Assembly (NCBI GenBank): GCA_018830925.1
Contig: JAHJRK010000498.1
Span: forward strand, 1-5,194
DNA: 5,194 nucleotides
Reading direction: 5' to 3'
From: Pseudomonadota bacterium
GTDB taxonomy: Bacteria > Desulfobacterota > Desulfobacteria > Desulfobacterales > RPRI01
Both the position numbers and the translations under genes were made by a program. The notes below the pieces were generated by a model. That model was not told the DNA's origin and ran no database searches. It saw only the letters and a list, made by a program, of their open reading frames with translations. Below, piece after piece: positions 1 through 3,949 of this stretch (position 1 is its first letter; each line of letters starts with the position of its first letter).

Positions 1-66
1 GTATTGTCAGTCTCAGGTCTGCGCTGTTGGGCGAAGGCCCTATTTTAATATCACCCCGGAGAATGC

Positions 67-141
67 AGGCACAAAGTTTCAAAGGCACACAGGCACAAAG
101 TAGAAAACAGGAAAACTCTGTGCCTTTGCCCCTTTGTGCCT
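67..141. repeat. Nested inverted repeat of AGGCACAAAG units
   Basis: AGGCACAAAG at 67-76 and again at 91-100 is matched by its exact reverse complement CTTTGTGCCT at 132-141. Inside this, AAAGGCACA at 81-89 pairs with TGTGCCTTT at 119-127. The outer (67-76 with 132-141) and inner (81-89 with 119-127) stems nest, separated by four bases on each side, so the block can fold as one long hairpin. It lies downstream of the xsc stop. There is no T-run to make it a classical terminator. It looks like a dispersed, non-coding repeat; its effect on xsc mRNA is unknown. Confidence 0.7.
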
Positions 142-144
142 CAA

Positions 145-167
145 GCCATCTGCCGCAGGCGGACGGC
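145..167. repeat. Short GC-rich hairpin just past the xsc stop
   Basis: GCC-A-TCTGCC (145-154) can pair with GGCGGA-C-GGC (158-167) around a GCA loop, with one mismatch and one G-T pair. It begins three bases beyond the xsc stop codon. It could slow RNA decay or assist termination at the xsc 3' end, but no U-tract follows on the minus strand. Its GGCGG core resembles the stronger hairpin at 2950-2979, so it may be a degenerate copy of the same small repeat type. Confidence 0.4.
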
Positions 168-170
168 AAC

Positions 171-1901
171 TCATTTAACATTAAGATGTTTGTATTTTGG
201 AAGATACCGAACCGGTTTTTTCAAGGCATCCCTCCTGAATGGTTCGGCGAGCACTTTCTCCCCGCCCTCGATGATTGCATTTATGACGCAGGGTTTTTTT
301 GATGCGACCGCGTCACGGATGACATCCTGCACATCCCTGTAATCATCAATCTTATAACCTTTTGCGCCCATATCTTCCGCCAGTTTCGCATAATCGGGAT
401 TTTCTTTAAGATTGGAGCCGACAAACCGGTTCCTGTAATAATCTATCTGATTTTTCTTTTCAGCCCCCCATTCGAAATTATTGGCAACTATCGCAATGAC
501 AGGGATTTTTTCGCGGACAGCGGTCATTACCTCAGCAATCCCGCTTATCCCGTATGCTCCGTCTCCCTGGAAGGCAAAAACAGGCAGGTCAGGTCTTCCG
601 ATTTTGGCGCCCATTGCGGCCCCGTAAGCAAAGCCGCAGTTGCCCCAGCTTAAAGCCGATATGTGTCTGCGTATTCCGTTAAATTTGAAGTAGGCATTGC
701 ACATGGAAGAGTTGTTGCCGATGTCCGTGGAAATTATTGAGCCTTCAGGTATGGCGAGCGAGAGTTCCCGCAGGAACCGGCGGGGGTGCATAAGTTTTGT
801 TTTTGAAGACGACCATTTTTCAAGCTCATTATTCCATATTTTATTCTCTTTTTCGACATCGGCGATCCGTTTCGGGTCAGCCTTCATGCCGGATTTAAGA
901 GACTTCACCATCACGAGGAGCTCTTTTGAAAATTCCTTGACATCCGCCGGACTTGCAACATCGACTTTTCTGCTTAATCCAAGCACTTTCGCGTTTATGT
1001 CCACCTGTATGATCCGGGCTTTTTTCGGCCAGTAGTCGATCCCGTACTGCGGAAGGGTTCCGAAAGGACCGAGGCGGCATCCTAATACAAGAACAACGTC
1101 GGCCTTCGAAATAATCCGCATGGCAGCTTTCGAGCCGCAGTAACCTATGGGGCCGGCAGAAAGGTAATGATCTGAAGGAAAAGAATCATTGTGAAGGTAG
1201 CTGTTTACGACAGGGGCGGAAAGATATTCTGCAAGGGCTTTTGTCTCATCAAGCGCGTCTCCCTGTGAGACTCCGCCGCCGGATAAAATTACCGGATACT
1301 TTGCATTGACCAGAAGGGCGGCGGCATCTTCAAGAGCTTTTTTCGGTCCGCAGCCTCTCGAAATATTTAAGGATGGATATATTTCATCTTCGCAAACGCC
1401 ATAGAAATAATCGCGGGGGATATTGAGCTGAGTCGGCCCGTTTTCGAGCTTTGCCATGTAAAATGCCCTGCGCGCAAGTTCTGCCATGCGTTCAGGCCTG
1501 TTTACCCGGACCTGGTAAACAGTCTGTTCCTTAAACCAGGCCATCTGGTCGAGTTCCTGGAATCCCCCGGTCCCTATTCCCATGCTTCCTGTTTCCGGTG
1601 TTATTGCCACAACAGGTGAATGCGCCCAGTAAGCCGCTGTTATGGCCGATACAAAGTTGGCTGCCCCGGGGCCGTTCTGGGCTATGCATGCCTGAGGTTT
1701 TCCTGTAACGCGCGCAAGCCCGTCTGCCGCATGTGCGGCAGCCTGTTCGTGGGCCACGGATATAAACCTTATGCCTGCAGCGGGAAAAAGATCAAGCGCA
1801 TCCATATAGGCTGAGCCGACTATGCCGAAGACCGTTTTGACTCCTTCAGCGGCCATTGTTTCTACAAGAGCTTCGCTCGGAGTCATTTTTAACTTGCTCA
1901 T
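171..1901 (-). CDS. xsc: Sulfoacetaldehyde acetyltransferase family ThDP enzyme (Xsc or close relative)
   Basis: Predicted cytoplasmic thiamine-diphosphate enzyme of 576 residues. True Xsc splits sulfoacetaldehyde with phosphate into acetyl phosphate and sulfite, the central step of taurine and isethionate breakdown. Seen: an N-terminal pyrimidine-binding domain with the catalytic glutamate in AHEQ (E52), then IAQNGPG (73-79), GGFQELDQM (112-120) and LNIPRDYF (159-166); a middle domain with YLHNDSFP (235-242), GPIGYCGSKA (250-259) and YGIDYWPK (286-293); and a C-terminal pyrophosphate domain with GDG (446-448) running to NN (474-475), then WGAEKKN and the Xsc-like tail EPFRRDALKKPV (553-564). 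Length fits the family. The ATG is set by GGAGG (1909-1913), seven bases upstream; a later Met at residue 6 is less well placed. No pta or aminotransferase gene adjoins it. Around the catalytic Glu it reads AAAHAADGLAR rather than the SGGMMADGYTR I recall for characterised Xsc, so it may be a divergent clade with another substrate. Family is sure; exact reaction is moderately sure. Confidence 0.8.
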   Translation of the reverse strand: MSKLKMTPSEALVETMAAEGVKTVFGIVGSAYMDALDLFPAAGIRFISVAHEQAAAHAADGLARVTGKPQACIAQNGPGAANFVSAITAAYWAHSPVVAITPETGSMGIGTGGFQELDQMAWFKEQTVYQVRVNRPERMAELARRAFYMAKLENGPTQLNIPRDYFYGVCEDEIYPSLNISRGCGPKKALEDAAALLVNAKYPVILSGGGVSQGDALDETKALAEYLSAPVVNSYLHNDSFPSDHYLSAGPIGYCGSKAAMRIISKADVVLVLGCRLGPFGTLPQYGIDYWPKKARIIQVDINAKVLGLSRKVDVASPADVKEFSKELLVMVKSLKSGMKADPKRIADVEKENKIWNNELEKWSSSKTKLMHPRRFLRELSLAIPEGSIISTDIGNNSSMCNAYFKFNGIRRHISALSWGNCGFAYGAAMGAKIGRPDLPVFAFQGDGAYGISGIAEVMTAVREKIPVIAIVANNFEWGAEKKNQIDYYRNRFVGSNLKENPDYAKLAEDMGAKGYKIDDYRDVQDVIRDAVASKKPCVINAIIEGGEKVLAEPFRRDALKKPVRYLPKYKHLNVK

Positions 1902-1926
1902 TTGTAATCCTCCATAAAAAATTTTC

Positions 1927-1939
1927 AGGGTTCAAGGAT
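1927..1939. repeat. 13-base dispersed repeat, copy 1
   Basis: The reverse complement of this stretch reads ATCCTTGAACCCT. It matches ATCCTTGACCCCT at 3914-3926 in 12 of 13 positions, in the opposite orientation. It sits about 25 bases upstream of the xsc start, inside the presumed leader, and is followed by a short GGATC-GG-GGATC direct repeat (1936-1947). No function is evident. Confidence 0.4.
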
Positions 1940-1983
1940 CGGGGATCATGTGAATCCATAGTCCACTGCGTCCTCCCAAACCG

Positions 1984-1997
1984 ACTTCCCTGGAAGT
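1984..1997. promoter_or_regulatory. Palindrome upstream of xsc, possible operator
   Basis: ACTTCC-CT-GGAAGT is a 6-2-6 perfect inverted repeat, 82 bases upstream of the xsc start codon. On the minus strand it is directly preceded by TATAAC (2001-1996), a plausible -10 hexamer that overlaps the last bases of the palindrome; no convincing -35 is seen. The position and symmetry would suit a regulator-binding site at an xsc promoter. The regulator is unknown, and the sequence differs from the palindrome in front of tetR. Confidence 0.35.
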
Positions 1998-2005
1998 TAT
2001 AACAA

Positions 2006-2133
2006 TGACGGCAAAGTAAAAAGCTCATTATGAAAGGCGCGCGAATCTTTCGTCATTGAAGCGTACAAAAAGTACGCTGCAATGACGAAAGATGAGGCGC
2101 AACACAGCAGAATGACTTTTTACGAAGCCGTCA
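2006..2133. repeat. Compound palindromic element with ends in GACGGC/GTAAAAAG
   Basis: The left arm (2006-2029) reads TGACGGC, three bases, GTAAAAAG, C, TCATT. The right arm (2111-2133) is its inverted counterpart: AATGA, CTTTTTAC, three bases, GCCGTCA. Only the three-base spacers and one extra C differ. The arms enclose a very strong central hairpin (2045-2093). The whole is about 128 bases, has no coding capacity, and looks like a MITE-like or REP-like dispersed element. Its right arm overlaps the last codons and stop of tetR. I recall similar ends in deltaproteobacterial genomes, but cannot verify this here. Confidence 0.7.
2045..2093. repeat. Strong central hairpin of the compound element
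   Basis: ATCTTTCGTCATTG (2045-2058) is perfectly complementary to 2080-2093. After one A-G mismatch, AGCGTAC (2060-2066) pairs with GTACGCT (2072-2078) around an AAAAA loop. That gives 21 pairs with a single mismatch. Short GCGC stretches outside (2037-2040 and 2097-2100) could extend it. Lying between tetR and xsc, it would form in any read-through transcript and could block transcription or protect an RNA end, though no T-run follows on either strand. Confidence 0.75.
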
Positions 2134-2743
2134 GGGTTGATATGAAATTATCAATACTATACTCAAACAGATTTTTGAATGTTTCTCCTTTTAAAATGGT
2201 GTTTTTTAATTTTTTAAAATGTGTCAGCCCGTAAAGAGTAGCCCAGAAAAGAACCGAATGTCTTCTTGAGTCAACTTTTTTAAAAATCCGCGATTCTATT
2301 CCTTCTTTTATGTATTCTTCGATAATTGCTATAATAATGTTGCCGTGTTTATCCACCTGGCCTTTTAAATCAGAGGTAAATATCTGATCGGGTGCGGATA
2401 AAAAATAGTTTATGATATCGAAATAATCCTTATTCTTTCTGGAAAACTTAAGATAGACCTGAGCCGCTGCCTTGAGTTTTTTCGCGGGATCGGTCTCTTT
2501 TCCACAGGCTTTTTCCAGTTTTAAATAGAGCAGGTTGAGTCCTTCTACCTGAAGCGCCGCGAAGAGATCTTCCTTGCTTTTATAATAAAAATAGATTGTC
2601 GCAACGCCGATTTCAGCCTGTTTTGCGATCTGGTTCATTGATGTCGCATTCAGACCCTTTTCAAAAAGAAGCAATCTTGCAGCATCGAGAATCTGCTTCC
2701 TTCGTTCTTCTTTTTCACGTTCTCTTCTTTCTTTTAAGCTCAT
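2120..2743 (-). CDS. TetR/AcrR-family transcriptional regulator
   Basis: Predicted DNA-binding repressor of 207 residues, a normal TetR length. A very charged leader (residues 4-16, rich in K, E and R) precedes the HTH domain: RKQILDAARLLLFEKG (15-30), then NATSMNQIAKQAEIGVATIY (32-51) with the recognition helix near 45-53, ending YYKSKEDLF (53-61). The remaining part is all-helical by composition and should hold the ligand pocket and dimer face; its ligand cannot be read from sequence. ATG is supported by AGGAAG (2751-2756) seven bases upstream. A perfect palindrome over this ribosome-binding site suggests autoregulation. It lies between the SDR and xsc genes in the same orientation, so either could be a target. 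The final residues T-A-S and the stop lie within the arm of a palindromic repeat, hinting that the original C-terminus was altered by insertion. Family assignment is firm. Confidence 0.93.
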   Translation of the reverse strand: MSLKERREREKEERRKQILDAARLLLFEKGLNATSMNQIAKQAEIGVATIYFYYKSKEDLFAALQVEGLNLLYLKLEKACGKETDPAKKLKAAAQVYLKFSRKNKDYFDIINYFLSAPDQIFTSDLKGQVDKHGNIIIAIIEEYIKEGIESRIFKKVDSRRHSVLFWATLYGLTHFKKLKNTILKGETFKNLFEYSIDNFISTLTAS

Positions 2744-2754
2744 ACCAGGACTTC

Positions 2755-2766
2755 CTGTAAATACAG
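2755..2766. promoter_or_regulatory. Palindrome over the tetR ribosome-binding site, candidate operator
   Basis: CTGTA-AA-TACAG is a perfect 5-2-5 inverted repeat ending 12 bases upstream of the tetR start codon and overlapping its Shine-Dalgarno bases (2751-2756). TetR-family repressors commonly bind palindromes near their own start, so this is a reasonable autoregulatory operator. It is shorter than many known TetR operators, and no second copy was found before xsc or the SDR gene. Confidence 0.4.
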
Positions 2767-2891
2767 TTTTATTGGTTCCTCGCTATTTCGTGTTGGTGCC
2801 TCCCAGTCGCCCTTGGATGAAATTCGATAAACTTGGCGTCACAACACAAAAACTTATCTGACAGGATTTACAGGATTAACATGATAATTTG

Positions 2892-2918
2892 TCGGGCCGC
2901 TCCGGAAGAGCGGCCCGA
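2892..2918. repeat. Perfect 11-bp GC-rich hairpin
   Basis: TCGGGCCGCTC (2892-2902) and GAGCGGCCCGA (2908-2918) are exact reverse complements around a five-base CGGAA loop. Outer TTG/CAA bases (2889-2891 and 2921-2923) could add pairs across a two-base bulge. The stem strength is that of a transcription terminator, but neither flank has a T-run on the exiting strand, so a factor-independent terminator is not supported. Confidence 0.7.
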
Positions 2919-2949
2919 AACAAGCATCCGCTTCGCGGAGCATGACTTA

Positions 2950-2979
2950 TTGCCTGTCCCGCCTCAGGCGGGCAGGCAA
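2950..2979. repeat. GC-rich hairpin with CCCGCC-TCA-GGCGGG core
   Basis: CCCGCC (2958-2963) pairs with GGCGGG (2967-2972) across a TCA loop. Beyond a single bulged T at 2957, TTGCCTG (2950-2956) pairs with CAGGCAA (2973-2979), for 13 base pairs in total. Hairpins with this kind of core are common as small dispersed repeats in environmental genomes, by recollection only. There is no adjacent T-tract. Confidence 0.65.
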
Positions 2980-3033
2980 CATCCTGTCCATCCTGTTAAT
3001 CCTGTCTAAAAACCTTGGTTAATCAATGCGTTG

Positions 3034-3849
3034 TTATTTTTCAAGCTCGGAACGGAACTTTCTCGCCATAATTTTTTCATATAATATGGGGGCTATTCGG
3101 CTGATACAGTATCCGAGTTTTCCCATGAAAGTTAAAACAACCATGTTTTTCCGCTTAAGCGCCGCCATGTATATGTCGTTTGCAACAGCTTCAGGTGTGG
3201 TTTGCTTCCCGACTGTTGACTGAGGATGTTTCGTAACGCTTCCGTCGGCTCCCAAAGCTCTTGTTTGAAGATTCGTTTTTACAAATCCGGGGCAGACTAT
3301 CATAACATGCGCTCCGGCATTTCTTATCTCCGTCCGGATTGTTGTGAATAATCCGTGGAGCGCGTGCTTGCTTGCGCAATAGCCGGATCTTCCTAGAAGC
3401 GGGGTGACGCCTGCGACACTTTCAATAACTATTATCATTCCCTTTCTTTCAACAATGCTTTCTATCGCGGCTTTTGTGCAATATAGTGAGCCGAAGAAAT
3501 TGATATCCATCACCTTTCTGTATACAGATGCACTGGTTTCCATGAATGCGCTTCTTTGTGTTATTCCCGCGTTGTTTACGAGAACATCAATTCCGCCGTA
3601 ACGCATGATGAAAACCTTAATTGCATAGTCGCATTCATCTTCTGCGGATACATCGCATTTTACGGCAAAAGCCTCGGCTCCGGAATCTATGAGGGAATGC
3701 TCCATATCCTTTACGCCTTTTTCATCCGCATCCATCAGGCCTATTTTTGCGCCTTCGTCGGCGAATTTCCAGCATATTGCCGCCCCGATACCGCTTGCTG
3801 CGCCTGTTACAACAACTACTTTGTCCCTGAAAGATTGAGGCTTTTGCAT
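3034..3849 (-). CDS. Classical short-chain dehydrogenase/reductase (SDR), probably NAD-dependent
   Basis: Predicted oxidoreductase interconverting an alcohol and a carbonyl. Counting from the upstream in-frame GTG at 3855 (two residues longer than the start chosen here), the Rossmann motif TGAASGIG is at 17-24, Asp at the end of strand two (D42, favouring NAD over NADP), D68 of the CDV motif, NNAG at 94-97, and the complete catalytic set N119, S146, Y159, K163 (YCASK), then CPGFVKT (188-194). The start is taken as ATG at 3847-3849 because GAAGG (3856-3860) is six bases upstream of it but directly abuts the GTG. This gives 271 residues. The C-terminal tail carries a hydrophobic and basic stretch (MGKLGYCISRIAPILYEKIM) like that of SDRs acting on lipophilic substrates, so membrane association is possible. 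It follows the MFS gene by 100 bases. It is not obviously an IsfD-type sulfoacetaldehyde reductase. Substrate unknown; family certain. Confidence 0.93.
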   Translation of the reverse strand: MQKPQSFRDKVVVVTGAASGIGAAICWKFADEGAKIGLMDADEKGVKDMEHSLIDSGAEAFAVKCDVSAEDECDYAIKVFIMRYGGIDVLVNNAGITQRSAFMETSASVYRKVMDINFFGSLYCTKAAIESIVERKGMIIVIESVAGVTPLLGRSGYCASKHALHGLFTTIRTEIRNAGAHVMIVCPGFVKTNLQTRALGADGSVTKHPQSTVGKQTTPEAVANDIYMAALKRKNMVVLTFMGKLGYCISRIAPILYEKIMARKFRSELEK

Positions 3850-3855
3850 AACCAC

Positions 3856-3860
3856 CCTTC
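3856..3860 (-). promoter_or_regulatory. Ribosome-binding site deciding the SDR start
   Basis: On the minus strand GAAGG lies six bases before ATG (3847-3849) and zero bases before the in-frame GTG (3853-3855). Only the ATG has workable spacing, so the protein most likely begins MQKPQSF. Confidence 0.7.
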
Positions 3861-3875
3861 GTTTCGCTCTGTTTA

Positions 3876-3881
3876 ATTATA
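3876..3881 (-). promoter_or_regulatory. Candidate -10 box (TATAAT) for the SDR gene
   Basis: The minus strand reads a perfect TATAAT here. Initiation about seven bases downstream would leave a roughly 20-base leader that just contains the GAAGG ribosome-binding site, a sensible arrangement. At 17-18 bases upstream only AACAGT or AAACAG is found, a poor -35, so the promoter might need an activator or could be chance in an AT-rich patch. If real, the SDR gene is not solely dependent on transcription from the MFS gene. Confidence 0.4.
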
Positions 3882-3914
3882 ACTCAGGTCTCTGGATTAC
3901 TGTTTTCACTCGAA

Positions 3915-3938
3915 TCCTTGACCCCTTGACCTCTTGAA
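3915..3938. repeat. Three tandem 8-base units between MFS and SDR genes
   Basis: The units TCCTTGAC, CCCTTGAC and CTCTTGAA lie head to tail with a CTTGA core. The first overlaps the 13-base repeat (3914-3926) that recurs inverted at 1927-1939. The tract starts right after the MFS stop region, is non-coding, and looks like a short simple-repeat insertion. No regulatory role is evident. Confidence 0.5.
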
Positions 3939-3949
3939 TCTTTTTATTA

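Larger units (their letters stand above)
2860..3006. repeat. Compound element: inverted 9-base-period arms around GC-rich hairpins
   Basis: The left arm (2860-2885) and the reverse complement of the right arm (2981-3006) agree at 22 of 26 positions. Each arm is three tandem 9-base units of the type ACAGGATTA (left units at 2861, 2870 and 2879). Between the arms lie a perfect 11-bp hairpin (2892-2918), a small 5-bp hairpin TCCGC-TTC-GCGGA (2927-2939) and a 13-bp hairpin (2950-2979). It fills most of the gap between the SDR and tetR genes, without any coding potential. The layout suggests a compound palindromic repeat or several elements inserted at one site. It starts 27 bases after the SDR stop and might affect read-through into tetR. 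Confidence 0.7.

Noticed and set aside
27..342. Plus-strand open frames across the left non-coding part and the xsc 3' end
   Set aside because: They run through the AGGCACAAAG repeat and antisense to the well-supported xsc end, have no recognisable domain and no clear ribosome-binding site.
171..1901. Acetolactate synthase large subunit (ilvB) or glyoxylate carboligase for the ThDP gene
   Set aside because: The general fold is shared, but the Xsc-type motifs GGFQELDQM, YGIDYWPK, WGAEKKN and EPFRRDALKKPV are present and no small regulatory subunit gene adjoins it.
2892..2979. Rho-independent terminators
   Set aside because: The stems are strong, but neither strand has a T-run directly after them, so they are listed as repeat hairpins.
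2860..3006. CRISPR array
   Set aside because: The repeated units are only 9 bases with no spacers, and the two sets are in inverted orientation.
3034..3849. IsfD/SarD sulfoacetaldehyde reductase because of proximity to xsc
   Set aside because: Only the generic SDR motifs match; the hydrophobic C-terminal tail and the gap with tetR in between give no specific support.
3556..3876. 106-codon plus-strand open frame
   Set aside because: Antisense to the SDR cofactor-binding region; cysteine- and aromatic-rich composition typical of an antisense shadow.
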